From Pestalotiopsis fici W106-1 (taxonomy: Eukaryota; Ascomycota; Sordariomycetes; Amphisphaeriales; Sporocadaceae): a stretch of DNA of 64,000 nucleotides. Made by a program: the position numbers and the translations under genes. The DNA lies in NCBI RefSeq assembly GCF_000516985.1, contig NW_006917091.1, positions 1,316,977 to 1,380,976 on the forward strand, written 5' to 3'. Positions 1-11,764 of the stretch are shown piece by piece (the first letter of the stretch is position 1; every line of letters begins with the position of its first letter). Below the pieces are notes generated by a model that made no database searches, had not been told where the DNA came from, and was given only the letters and a program-made list of their open reading frames with translations.

Positions 1-302
1 GAAAGAAGCTTACGCCGATCTGATCGTGGTGGTGGAGTGTCGATCTAGAACTATTTGAAATACTGCGAGCTATCAAGGTACTCAGCTGGTTAGCAAGGTT
101 CTCAGCTGCATTGTTTGCAAATAACCTGCCTCACACATACTTATTCTCTTTCCCGACATTGACGTTCAGTCTTCTTTACCATTCTCCTCCTCTAAGTAAT
201 TGCCTTGTTTTTGGCCCTGAAAACAAACCAAGTCGGAAAACCTCGAGCACATGCCTACTCGTTCTATTCAGCCATCTACACATTCATCTCGATCACTTAA
301 AC

Positions 303-728
303 ATGCCATCATCACCGGCTGCCGAGACATCCTTCTGGTCCCGCTTCGATAGCACATCAGTGCCTATGCCAGTGCCAGCAAGGATAAATCGAGGCGTTCT
401 TACTCCCGCACAATTAAATTACAAAGCTTTCATTGCCCACCTGATGAACGCCTATTGTAAATCGCGAGAAGGCGGTCGCCACGATACGGAGGTTACTATA
501 CAGGATGGCATCGACGATAGCCCAAATGCCAAAGAGGTCACACTACTTGAACCAAGGTCGAAACAAACATGGCGGGTGACTGCTTGCAGTCTTGAAGATC
601 TGAGCAACATCGATGGTGATCATGTGTCACGGCCCAGAGAATATCGAAACATTGACATTGACACCAGCCAACACACACAAAATGGCCAAAGACAGAAGAG
701 GGTTCAAGAAAGTTTGAATAAATTGTAA
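303..728 (+). CDS. Small hypothetical protein (141 aa)
   Basis: I do not recognise this protein. The frame stays open upstream to about position 111, but the ATG at 303 (context AAACATGCC) is the most plausible start, giving 141 residues ending at TAA 726-728. The product is hydrophilic, with no membrane segment and no signal peptide; a central part (LNYKAFIAHLMNAYCKSREG, roughly residues 39-58) looks like an amphipathic helix. It lies tail-to-tail with the DnaJ gene. It could be a real small gene, one exon of a larger one, or a chance frame; codon choice is unremarkable. Low confidence. Confidence 0.35.
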   Translation: MPSSPAAETSFWSRFDSTSVPMPVPARINRGVLTPAQLNYKAFIAHLMNAYCKSREGGRHDTEVTIQDGIDDSPNAKEVTLLEPRSKQTWRVTACSLEDLSNIDGDHVSRPREYRNIDIDTSQHTQNGQRQKRVQESLNKL

Positions 729-1106
729 TCAACCGCAACTACATTTCTTTCCATGCCTCTATCCCTAAAACGCCTGCTTGGAAAGCAATTACCTGGGGAA
801 AAGCGTGTGATGCTGAAAGACCAAGACGAAAAAGATGCAGCCCAAACGTCCCTTTTTGCGGAGCATTACTCATGTTTCGTCACCATGCCTTCCATCATCA
901 TTCGGTGCCGTGAAATGGTCACCGCGTCCCATCGTCATCTCATCCTCCAAAGTCAGTATGCAGCTTGTGACCCTGAATCATCAAATATCGCGCCGTAAAT
1001 GCCGTCGTTTCATGACGTCCTAACGGAGGATGGGTATATCGGCCGCATAACGACGTCTAGTCATGCATTGAAACAGGTGTCGAGATCTATAACAAATCGA
1101 AAGCAT
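729..1106. other. Gene-free gap between convergent genes
   Basis: Only short overlapping frames occur here (for example 753-998), none with recognisable protein features. It probably holds the 3' untranslated regions of the two facing genes. Confidence 0.5.
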
Positions 1107-2542
1107 TTACTGCGAGGCGCATTGCACGCGCTCACCGTGCGGGTGGCCGTCCTCATCGTCCTCGTCCATGCTACCACCACCAAAGGCGTTCTGTGACGAC
1201 TGAGCATCAACCTCCTCGAGGTCGGCCGGCTCGGTCATAGCCTCAGCCGGGGGAGTGATCTGCAGAGACGGGCCAGGAAGAATCTTGCGCAGCTGCTCAA
1301 AGTGTTCTTCGTTCTCCGTCCAGCCCTTCTCAGGGAACTTGACAGCAAACTGGATGTACATGTTGCCAAAGTCGTGGTGTCTCGGCGAAGGCATACCCTG
1401 GCCACGGATCATCTTGACTGCGTCTGTAAACAGGTGTTAGTCTCAAGCAAGGATACAAGGTTTTCAAGAGTGAAGCTTACCAGGAGCGATTGCCTCGCCA
1501 GGGAAGATATCGACGCTGAGCCACCGGTCGTCGAGGTGCTCAATGTAGATGGTGCCACCAGCCAGTGCCTGGACAAGCTCAATCTCGCATCGGTACAAGA
1601 GGTCATCCTCCTTTCTTGTGAAGCGGGGGTGAGGCTTCTGCTCAATCTCAAAGACAACATCGCCAGCTTGGACACCGGGGGATTGGTCACCCTCGCCACG
1701 GAACTCAACCTTGGTACCGCTGCGCACACCACGGTCAACGTGGACGTGCAGAACCTTGCGGTCGACGGTGGTCTTCTTGCCATTGCAGCCCTTGCAACGA
1801 TCCTTGTCCTTGATGGTCTCTCCCTCTCCATTACAGTCGGGGCAGACAGTCTGGAATCTCTGGATCATGGGACCCATCTGGCGCATCATGGTCTTCATAC
1901 CGTGGCCATCACAGCCGGCACAGCGCTTAACTGCACCTTCCTTGCCACCGCGGCCCTCGCACTTGGGGCAGATGATGGATCGCTGCAAGGCCAGCTTGGA
2001 AACCTTGCCTCTGTAGACATCCTCAAGCGAGACCTTGTGGGTGTGGTGAATGGTGCGCGCCTTGGGCGGGCCACGGTTCTGCATGCCACCGAACATGCCA
2101 CCAAGGCCACCGCCAAACGAGCCGCCACCACCGAAGAACTGGGCAAAGAGATCCTCGGCAGCCATACCACCACCGCCAGCACCACCCTCCAGACCGGCTT
2201 CACCATATTGGTCATAGACCTGGCGCTTCTGGGAATCGGAGAGGATTTCGTAGGCATGTGAGATCTCCTTGAACTTGCTCTCGGCCTCGGGGTTGTTGGC
2301 GTTCTTGTCTGCAAAACGATGCGATCAGTCAAAAATCAATTTTCAAGGGCAACGGAGAGGCTGCGCCGACATACCTGGGTGGTACTTCAGGGCGTTGACC
2401 TTGTAGGCCTTCTTGAGTTGCGCCTCGGTAGCATCAGGCGCGACCTGTTCAAAAGTTAATGCCGGTTCCACGTTGACATTGTTTTTGTGATTCTCGGGAA
2501 ACGTACACCAAGGGTGTCGTAATACTTTGTTTCTTTGACCAT
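1107..2542 (-). CDS. YDJ1: Type I (class A) DnaJ/Hsp40 co-chaperone, Ydj1/Mas5-like
   Basis: Hsp40 partner of cytosolic Hsp70: it stimulates Hsp70 ATPase activity and hands over unfolded clients. Exons on the minus strand are 2542-2507, 2444-2375, 2308-1481 and 1423-1107, giving 416 aa, close to yeast Ydj1 (409). Seen directly: a J domain at the N-terminus with HPD at residues 34-36 (the codon for D36 is split by intron 2), a Gly/Phe-rich linker (about 71-112), and four CxxC pairs of the zinc-binding region (C149/C152, C165/C168, C191/C194, C207/C210). The C-terminus is CASQ, the CAAX farnesylation signal also found on Ydj1, which tethers the protein to ER and other membranes. The start is fixed by the match of [13 protein letters not shown] to the family. 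An HSE-like site lies about 110 bp upstream. Confidence 0.97.
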
Positions 2543-2651
2543 GTTGTATGTAATTGCTAATGCACGGGAGAGTCAAAAAAATGTCGGCGCTGGGTCGAAG
2601 CGATCAACGGACCTGGCGCGAGGGAGGAATACGGCAGTCGAGGCTTGATTG

Positions 2652-2666
2652 CGGAATCTTCACGCA
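2652..2666. promoter_or_regulatory. Candidate heat-shock element upstream of the DnaJ gene
   Basis: The forward strand reads GGAATCTTCACGCA: GAA (2654-2656), two bases, TTC (2659-2661), two bases, then GCA, a one-mismatch third unit. Inverted nGAAn units are the Hsf1 binding pattern, and the position about 110 bp upstream of the Hsp40 start codon fits. Short motifs of this kind also occur by chance. Confidence 0.35.
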
Positions 2667-4105
2667 AAGACAGGAAAGTCAGCGGGCGATGAAAACGAGA
2701 ATCAATGGACAAAAGTGACCAGCGGCGATGATAAGAACAAAAAGGAATAACGTCCGCGAAACGGAGAAGGCGACACAAAATGCTGAGGGCTGGAAGTGAA
2801 GTAAAGGCAAGGAATTACCCCACGTGCAAGACAGTTGAGCCCCTCCAGGTAATTATAAGGCACCAGAGAGTGGCAGGACGTGAGGAAGAAAAAAAAAATA
2901 GTATGGCGGTAGCGCGCCCACTGGGATAAAGGTGGGCAAGTCGACGTACCTGACCGAATCAAGAGACTTCCGGAAGGTTTGAGGTTAGGGGCGCAAGACT
3001 GGCTGGAACCGAGTTTCTACTCGTGTCGTTGCAGAAATTCAGTAGAGCTGGACGAGTCAAGTAGGGCGTTGCCTGGGGCAGTAGACGCTTTTTTTTCTTC
3101 TTTCTCTTTGCTGTGTACACCCGCAAGGCTCGGTGTCTTTCAAGTTGTCGCAAACTCGAGGGTTAGGACGGAAATGCTGGCGCACGGCGGGGATGAATGG
3201 TGATGCCCAAAGTTGGTGAACTGGGTAAAAAGCTGGGAAGAAAAGGGATTAGAACGAGGCTCTTGTTCTTTATGATTAAGAATTGCTTGCTGCTGAGCAA
3301 TGCAGATGCTGTCACGGTTTCCGCCTACAACTCCTTCGCCCTCCTCTTGCCTACAAGAAGGCTGCAAAAATCCATGCGCCACGCGTAGTCGATAGAAACC
3401 CATGGAATCGTGGCTTTCCGGAAGTAGCGGCGGGGTATCTTGGGCGCATTTCTACCCCATTTTTTGCCACGGCTTCGATTACGATAGTGCAAAGAGCCCC
3501 TCGAAAACTACTCTAGATACTTGAAAGATACTTGGGGTCGCATAGTCAAGTCTGGCCAAAGTGTAAAAGTGTAGGGTCCGGACAGGGGCCGCCGTGCATA
3601 TGTGCTTCCACTGTCCACAGTCTCTCTCTGGTCCCAATCCCAGGGTCCAGCAGTTGTTCTTTTCCCATGTTGGCAATTGGGTCCCAAGGTTCTTCATTGT
3701 CGACTTCTCGGTCGGTGTTGGGCTTGCCGAGAGTGGTCTGGAAATGATTGCATTCGGCAGTCTGGTCTCCGCTTTCGCAGCTCGTGTGTCGTCACTACGG
3801 AGCCTGTCACCTCCAATGTTTCCATTGTGAAGAGGCAGATTACATTTCAATCGTCTCACCTATTCGATTCATCTTGTGGGTTAATACAGTAGTATGCAAG
3901 CACCAAGTATGTACGGATGACTGACTGCTACTGACCGCCTTGTTTTTCAAATACCTACCAATTAATACACCGGTACAGCACAAAGAAAGTAACCTAGTTC
4001 CTTTAGTCGTACGTCGATATCCATTAGTAGTCGCTGTACAGTCAGATTTAGCAGTGGCGAGATCAGAGCACCATAACTTTTTCTTTTTCTTTTCTTCCAC
4101 AATTA

Positions 4106-4106
<1 letters not shown>

Positions 4107-4136
<30 letters not shown>
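4107..4136. repeat. (AC)15 microsatellite
   Basis: Uninterrupted AC dinucleotide repeat of 30 bp in the intergenic region upstream of the kinase gene. It is a simple length-variable repeat. Confidence 0.95.
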
Positions 4137-4138
<2 letters not shown>

Positions 4139-5347
4139 AGCCCAATGCAGGGGACGGCGGCAGCGAAGGAGCCATACTGCATGACTAGCTAGTAGTGTCT
4201 TCAAGTGTCTGCATTGGTTGCAAATTGAGACTTCTGGTACACTGGATTGGGTACGTCAGAACCAGATCTGGGGAAGCAAACCCAGGCATGAGATTATGAG
4301 AATATGTCTTTTCACACAGTCTTCTAGAACCAACGATGAACTTTGATGACGGAAGATGCGTGGATCACGAAAAGTTCAATGGATAGATGCGACGAGAATT
4401 CCAGATCCGTGACGCCTAGGCGTTGTGCGTAGGGATCGGCGACGTCGAGAGTATATTTTCTAAATAAGCACCAGAACACCCCAAGGAGCACGTTCTTCCC
4501 AAAGCTAAAGTTTCCATGTGATTATCAAGTAACCTGTTCTGAGGGAAGATAAAAACAATAAGAAGAAAAAAGTATGTCCATGAATATGATTGGCGTATGC
4601 AACCGTCTAGAGATATATCAAGATCGAAGGGAGGCGTCAATACCGGGGTGTCCAATGGGGCGGAGCTAGAAATAGTCGATAGTCCGTCCGGCCTGGCAAC
4701 CTGGTAAGTGTTTGATCGTGGATAGCAGCAGCTTGAACATGCTTGCTCCTCTACTCCATTACCTAATACGCAACAAGGAAACTCGAGTTATTCGCGACAT
4801 GTCGATATGTGAATGTAGAAAAATACATCATGGTCATGAACAATTCGTTGGAAAAGTTCCTAAAGTGTCTTTGGATAGAATTCCATGTGTTTTTCGTATC
4901 AAAAGAAACAATGACAAGCTCACCCCTGGGACGGGTCAGTGATCGTTTCAGAGCCGCCCAGTGTGGCGCAGCTAAGGTAGCAGCAGCAACATGTCAGCTC
5001 CGGCAAACCGGCCGCGTAACAAGACAGCTCGTCCAGCTGTCCAATTCAGTTTTTTCTTTCCCCAAATATCGGAAAATACCCAATTGAATTAATGTTTTGT
5101 TTCGGATACAAGAACATTACGTCTTGTCATTGACAGGCATTGGCCAGAAACATTGCCAGCCACTTTCCACCCTGCAAGCTGCCAGCCGTAACTCTGTTAT
5201 CCTCGACCAGCCCAGACGACCTATCGAACAGGAGATAAGATCACGATAAACATTCCTCGCCGTACATACACTTGACTGGAAATCACGGGCGCCATCACCA
5301 CGAGAGAAAGAAAAGGAGAGAACGTTCTCTCCTCGACCTAGCCAACC

Positions 5348-6662
5348 ATGGCGCAACTCCTACAAGACCTCATATACTCTTTCGGCAACTGCCTGAGCTG
5401 TTTCCCGGGCTCGCCATCGCTCAAGATCAACAGCCGGTCCTTCAAGATCCTACGGCTACTGGGCGAAGGCGGCTTCTCATACGTCTACTTGGTGCAGGAC
5501 ACGTCGACGGCAGAGCTGTTTGCGCTCAAGAAGATACGATGTCCCTTTGGCGCCGAGTCGGTCCAGCAGGCCATGCGCGAGGTCGAGGCCTACAAGACGT
5601 TTGCCCACAGCCCCGGCGTCATCCACAGCGTCGACTACGCCGTCGCCTCGGAGCGCAGCGACCCCGGCTCCAAGACCGTCTACGTCTTGCTGCCCTACTA
5701 CCGCCGCGGCAACCTCCAGGACATGATCAATGCCAACCTCGTCAACCACGCCCGCTTCCCCGAGAAGAAGCTCATGGTCCTCTTCCTCGGCGTGTGTCGC
5801 GCCCTCAAGGATATGCACCACTACCAGGCCCCGGCGGCCGGCGAGCGCATGGAGATGGGAGATGCAAAGGCGGGCGAGGACGACGTCCCGGGTCCCGGCA
5901 AGAAAAAGGGCAAGGGCAGGAGGAATCAGGCTGTCGCGGCAGCGGATGCCGACGACGAAACCGAGCAGGCGAGGCCGCTCATGATTGACGAACAGATTGC
6001 TGCTCCGGGCGAGAGGAGGTCATATTCACACCGGGACATTAAACCAGGTAGGCACATCCAGTCAATCCCCGTTGTAATCAAGAAAGAAGGAAAGAAGGAA
6101 AGAAAAAAAAAAAGAACATCACTAACAGCGCAATCCAGGCAACATCATGATTGACGACGACGGCGCAAGTCCCATCATCATGGATCTAGGCTCCGTAGCC
6201 CCGTCACCGATACCGATAACGTCGCGATCGCAAGCCGTTGCCATGCAGGACACGGCCGCGGAGCACAGCACAATGCCGTATCGGGCGCCCGAGCTGTTCG
6301 AGGTCAACACGGGGGCCGTCATTGATACCAAGGTAGATATTTGGTCGCTGGGCTGCACGCTGTACGCCTGTCTGGTGGGCAAGTCGCCCTTTGAGATGCG
6401 CAGCGACGAGACGGGCGGCAGCTTGAGCATGTGCGTGCTGGGCGGCGACTGGAGGTTCCCGGACGAGGGCAAGAACCAGAAAAAGGGCAAGGGTCCCGCG
6501 GGGGGTGCAGAAGCTGGAAATGCCGACGAGGTCATTAGCGATCCCATAAAAGAAGTCGTACGGAAATGTCTTACAGTCGAGCCGGACCACCGGCCGGACA
6601 TTGATGAGTTGATCGCCATGGTGGAAGAGGTCGTCGAGGGTCTGCCAGAAGATGGCATGTAA
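5348..6662 (+). CDS. ENV7: Ser/Thr kinase of the NAK family, STK16/Env7-like
   Basis: Putative membrane-anchored kinase, related to human STK16 and yeast vacuolar Env7. Exons 5348-6047 and 6139-6662 give 407 aa; the intron interrupts Gly234 directly after the catalytic loop. Seen: N-terminal NCLSC (C15, C18), candidate palmitoylation sites as in the family; glycine loop LGEGGFSYV (38-46); ATP-binding K61 in ALKK; HRD at 228-230; DLG at 249-251 in place of DFG, as in STK16; and a YRAPELF activation-segment end. The segment SRQALTLQD of human STK16 is echoed by SRSQAVAMQD. Unusual is a lysine- and acid-rich insert of roughly 67 residues (about 158-224) between helix E and the HRD loop. In yeast, Env7 restrains vacuole fusion; the same role here is inferred only. 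Confidence 0.9.
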
Positions 6663-7028
6663 GGCGTGCATGTAAAAAGCGAACATGCGTTCCATTACAA
6701 TACAAAGTGTAGTATATGATTGTTTGTTTTGTGTATAGGCAGCGTCGGACATTATACCTCTCCCAAGATGAGGAGCAGATCAATATTCAAGATCATGATC
6801 AAAGATAGCAACCACAATTACGGCGCTCATCTTATGAGATGGCCTACAAATCACCTTTTTTGGGCCAGTTTCCTGTACTTTGCCATATCTCTATGACTGA
6901 ATAGCAAGCAAAACGCCGCGACATGCAATTTTCTCTAGTCCAGTATTTACAACATCCTGAATATGTGCCCACGGACCCATATTCTATATCCTAAGATGCA
7001 GTATCCCCTCAAGCTTGATGATATCAAT
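6663..7028. other. Gap between convergent genes
   Basis: AT-richer spacer between the tail-to-tail kinase and Trm82 genes, presumably 3' untranslated sequence. I see no gene in it. Confidence 0.6.
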
Positions 7029-8733
7029 CTAGTTCGCCGCCGAGGAAGGTCCTTCAGAGTCTGCTGCAGGCGTATCTTCTCCGTCGTCATCACCGTACGG
7101 ATTCTCAGTCTTGCGTAGGTTCTCGACAGCGTAGAAAACATTATCGAGGCTGGCTCTAGTACACTCGATTTTGCTTATGTCAGTGTCCTGGTACTCAAAG
7201 TCGATCGACTCCCAGAACTCCCCACGCTCCTCAAAGACTGCGAGTTGAGGTTCAGCCGCGCTGCTGGTCGATTCCGTCTCGTTGTCGAAACCAATGACGA
7301 CTCTGCTGGGTCTCTTCTCGGTGGCTGGGATGATGGCCACGTCGAGCGCGTTGCCTGGAACCTTGAGCGCTTCTACAAAAGTGAGCTTTTCATTGGAAAA
7401 GAGGAAGGCGAAAACGGCGCGGACCCTGATGAATGATTAAGTCAGATGTCATTGCAAAAAAATACTTGTAGACGACTGGGGAAAGGGAACACTCACCTTT
7501 CGCATATGACCATGACCCAGCCGTCTTGTGATGATACAAGCCTGGAAACGGCAACCTTGGTGGCCTCGGGAACAACCTGTTTGACGGGACCGAGTAGATC
7601 CGTCTTGCCCTTCAGAGTACCATTGAGCCAATCCCAAACGTAGAGCTCGTCATCGCCGCCACCCGACACTAGAACATCCGGCCGCGGGAGGCACAGCGCA
7701 TTGACAAAGGACTTGTGGCCGAGGCAAAAGTTCTCAATGACATGGGCCTGGGGTATGCCGCGGGAGACGCGAATGTGCTCGTCGCGATCGGCCGTCAGAA
7801 TGTACGGCTTGCCGTTGGCCGAAGCTCCCACGGCAATGGCCGTGAGCATGGACACATGGCCGATCAGGAGCTCGTGGACAAACTTGGGGGCCTCCTTGGT
7901 CTTGGGCTGGGGGTTGGACTGGCGCTGGCGCTCCTGGTCTATCAGCGCCTTGAGATTGCGCTGGGTGTGGACGGTCAAGTTGTCTGCGCCCTTGGATGGC
8001 ATGGGCTGGTACCCCTTAGGGGTCGCAGCGCCCTCAACTAGCTCTTCCGTCTGAATGAGAGGCAGTGAGTAGACGTCTCCGAATTTGTCAGCCACCAGAA
8101 TCGTCTTGTCATCTGACGTCACTGCCAGGTCGCACGGCCGCTTGGGCATACATCTGAATAAAATTAGATACCATTGTTGCCATCGCCGCCCCGCCCCAAG
8201 TTGACGGGGGCAAGAGGGGATACTTTTGCTTACCTTTGGCTAAGCTCTGTTAATTTGCCCTCGCCATCATGTTCAAACACCCACACAGCCTTGTCCGTGC
8301 CCGTTACCACAATCAAGTGGCTCCCATTTGAGGTGGTTCTCAAGAGATTGATATGAGGCTGGTCCGCGGGAGACAGTTTGTTCAAATGCCTGCCCTTCTT
8401 GGTCCGCTTCTGCTCCTCTCCCTGGACTTCGACTTGCGCCTGCTGCTCCGATCCTTCTCCCGAGCTGGCAGCTACGGCTTCCACACCAGTCACTGTCTCC
8501 ACCTTGCGCCTTTTGGTTGGCGATGAGCCCTCCTCGGGCTCCTCTGCTGCCTGTTCGACATTGTCCTCCGCTGGGGAATCGCCAGTGGTGGTGTTTTTGT
8601 GCTGCGTTGCGGGGTGTTCCCAGGACGAGACCAATATTCCTTTCGGGCTAAAGGTAAAGATGGCAGTGCCCCTTGCAGAAGCTACAATGCCATCTTGTCC
8701 CAAGGTGGTGACGCATTGATATGGCAAAGACAT
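7029..8733 (-). CDS. TRM82: tRNA (guanine-N7-)-methyltransferase non-catalytic subunit Trm82 (WDR4)
   Basis: WD-repeat partner of the methyltransferase Trm8; together they form m7G46 in the variable loop of tRNAs, and Trm82 stabilises the catalytic subunit. Exons on the minus strand are 8733-8234, 8153-7497 and 7425-7029 (517 aa); codons join in frame across both introns (an Arg is split at each). Family features: the early VWVF and later CDLAVTSDDKTILVADKFGDVY WD blades, LLIGHVSMLTAIAV and YILTADRDEHIRVSR typical of Trm82, and DVLVSGGGDDELYVWDW. Between blades 1 and 2 there is a long acidic/basic insert (about residues 40-115) with a KRRK cluster that may be a nuclear signal, which is common in filamentous fungal versions. 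The C-terminal tail is acidic. Confidence 0.93.
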
Positions 8734-8798
8734 CTCTGCGTTGAGTGCTTCTTCAGCTTATACCCGCCCTACTGATTCTTGGATACTTGGACGGCGAC

Positions 8799-8822
8799 TT
8801 TTTTTTTTGGGGGGGGGGGGGG
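8799..8822. repeat. Homopolymer block T10-G14
   Basis: Ten T followed directly by fourteen G on the plus strand, 66-89 bp upstream of the Trm82 start codon (C14-A10 in the direction of transcription). Such runs are prone to length error in sequencing, so the exact length is uncertain. Confidence 0.85.
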
Positions 8823-11764
8823 TATGGACCTCCAATTGGCTCCGAGATCTTGAAAGCGCCGGCTGAATTTGGTTTCGTTGATTGGCGTTGCTTGGTAAAT
8901 GTTACGGCAATTCCTATAATAGATTTTTTTTAACACAGTTGGATTTATGCATGTGATTCGTTGAATTGAAGCCCATGAGAATTTGCTAGTATTATTGCAA
9001 ATATGCATAATGCGGGGCACCACCAAGCTCTATTACATTATGCAGAGCGGCATCATGGATAAAGGCATATAGATATTATATCAGGCTCAACCAAAGGTCT
9101 TGGTACTTTATTTTGATCAATTGAGAAAGAAAGAAAACCATAGTAACTGAATACTGTTTAGATGATGCATTTCCATGGGCAGTTGGCTAAAAGTCGTACA
9201 CAATATTGCGCCCAAGACTACCCAACACCAGACGGTTGTAGTCTGCTTACACACACCTGCAGTTAGAGCATGCCGTAATGGGCCCACACAATAAGCAGTG
9301 AACTGCCAGGCCAAGGATTTCATATGTCTATTTTGATGACTACGATCCGAGTAACACTGAATTGTGATTTTTTCGGATCTGTAGAGAGACTCTATGCACT
9401 GCCCGTTGAGGTCATCGTTGTCCGTGTACGTCCTTGCTATTAGAGGATTTGCACGTACGGGACTTCGAGGTAGGAAAAGATACTGGAAACACATACAAAA
9501 TAATCTGTGTACCCAGAAAGTCTTGCTCACATGACCTGCAACATGGTACCTTTTGACCGCAAGCCTTGCAGTTTCCCGGGGCCATGCCTTGGTATATGTG
9601 ATATTTTTCACGCAGTAATAGGTGTGAAGACGCAGTCCCAAGTTGTGCCATGACGCCTGACGAGGACTGTGAAGGGCTTAACGGATCCTCCCCCATGACT
9701 ATGGGTCTATGATTATTGAAAAGGGTACCCAAGATATACAGGATTCTCGAATCGTCTCTTTGATGCAAATTGAACTAGTTCATTTCAATATGCAGGGCTG
9801 AATTACCCATGTAACATTACCAACGGGTGGAAGAAGAACCCTTGGAAGTTTGGTCTGACATGCTATTGGTCGATATTTATGCGAGCTCAAGAGAAAAAGC
9901 GCGGATGGTCGGGTAGGCCCATGCCAGCAAAATTCGAATAGCCTTTTACTCCACCCACCGCCCATCTCTCAGCAGCCCATCCTCTGCATCACCACCACTA
10001 CATACATTATCTCGTTGACATGTATGGATACCTACGTAAGGTGCTGACAGCCTAGCTAGGCAGAGGAGCTGCTTGAGGTAATGCCGGTGAGGCCGAACCA
10101 GCTACAGACGTGCAGCCATGGGGGTAAGACCGCCGACTTGAGTCTGTTTGCCAGACCGTAGGACAAATCTGTATACTCCGCCGACTACCTAGTACCCTTG
10201 CCTCTCTCTGCCTTGCGCCCTCCGCCGCGCGCAAACAATGTCCCGCACGTGGCCATCATGGAAGGTTCCACGTGACGGAAGCTTCCAGATCGAGTCTTGG
10301 CTTGGCTGCAATCGTTCCGCCTATTGAGCTGTCGCTTTGCACAATTATAAGCGGAAAGAGGCAGCGAACGTATTATGGAGTACCTCCATTTTGAAGGAGG
10401 TAAAAATTCACCCCTTGGTCAGGATTTAACGTACAGAGACCATAGCACTTTTGGACCTGGACGCTCTACGCAGTGATCCACCGGTTTGCATATGTATGTG
10501 GCCTCAGGTCGTGTATATTCTTCGTATCCTAATCGGTAACGTGTGTCACCCACTGGTGAGTAACAAAGTGACCTTCAATTCAACCAAATAAGAAATAAGA
10601 ACCTTGCTTAAGCGAAAATTGCTACCCTATCTGATTGAATAATCATTTCTCCATCGTTCCATGTCTCCTCACCAATCCCACCTTTTCAGCTGGAAGATAC
10701 CCTGCTCTAGCTCTCACCTCACTGGAAAAGTATCTTAGTCTATATGTGGCCCACTGTTTCTCATGATCTGATGGTATAGCTTTGCGAAGTATAGCTGATT
10801 AGTCAGTAATTTGGCCGCGTATTCATTTTCCCCGACCCCCATGTCATAGCTGCAGAGATCAGTAATCTAGAGGCCGATGCCTTGCCATCAGATGTAGTTA
10901 CTCGTGAGTAAATCACTGATCTACCTAAGAAACATCTTCAATTATTGCCTTGCTCCCTCTGAAAGTACGACAAATCCGCGGGATCAGTCATCAGTCCCCA
11001 GGCAAATCCCGAGAGTGCCCGGAAGATGGAATAATGCGATCAGTATCGCAGAAACTTGCACCCTGCTCCTTGTTACCCCTGTCCACATTCGATCCCAGTT
11101 GATCTCACGCCTTTTGCTTTGTGGAACCATTGATTGGGTGGGCCTAGGTATTATTTCTTGCCATGCTAGGACTACCTTGATCTACATCTACTGGGTAGAC
11201 ATCTCATACAACAAATACCCAATGAAAAGACCGTGTGCAGTATGGAGGCAAAAGAAAACCATCAAGCATCCCTGACTGCAGCCTCTCCCATTGCCTATTT
11301 GAGACTTGCTCACTCCTGGAGGGGTCCTGTGTGCTCTTGCTTTAATCAATACCAAAGTACATGCAGGGACCTCGAGGCGATACGAGCTAGGCGATCATGC
11401 AGCACGACAAAGAACCATGAGTCCCAGGGTCTATTCACACGAGTCTTTTTTATTTTTGCTCATGTAAGATGACACCGCCTTGCTGCATCCAATGATTTCC
11501 AAAAGCCACGCACAGAGGACCTGCATCATAACGGGCAGGCTGATAACTCTATCAAGGAAGAGGTCCAATCAGTGTATCAAACGATGGGAGAACCGGGGTG
11601 GAATGACCCGAGGAAGAGAAAAGCTTCATTTTCTCCTGTCCAAAAATTCAGGTCATGACAGTCTCTTTGCATATAATATAATCATCGGGGCCTCGTTTAC
11701 TCAATGAAATACACCCATCACTGTCCCACAGACACACTTTGGATTATTTAAAAGCAGAGGGAGA
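8823..11764. other. 2.9-kb gene-free region upstream of a bZIP gene
   Basis: Divergent region between Trm82 and the bZIP gene. Frames such as 9117-9641 (minus) and 10904-11275 (plus) show no family features, repetitive Cys/Thr composition and no supporting splice structure. A small inverted repeat (TACCTCC 10381-10387 with GGAGGTA 10396-10402) is present. A long upstream region is usual for regulated fungal transcription-factor genes. Confidence 0.55.

Larger units (their letters stand above)
2543..5347. other. 2.8-kb divergent intergenic region (DnaJ / kinase)
   Basis: This stretch separates two genes transcribed away from each other and should hold both promoters and leaders. Its open frames (for example 2979-3203, 3602-3892, 4712-4942) are short, overlap each other and show no domain or consistent splice joins. 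The region contains an AC microsatellite and pyrimidine-rich runs. I see no gene. Confidence 0.6.

Noticed and set aside
1302..2261. 319-codon open frame antisense to the DnaJ gene
   Set aside because: It mirrors the GC-biased third positions of the DnaJ exon and has no domain; the opposite strand encodes an unmistakable Hsp40.
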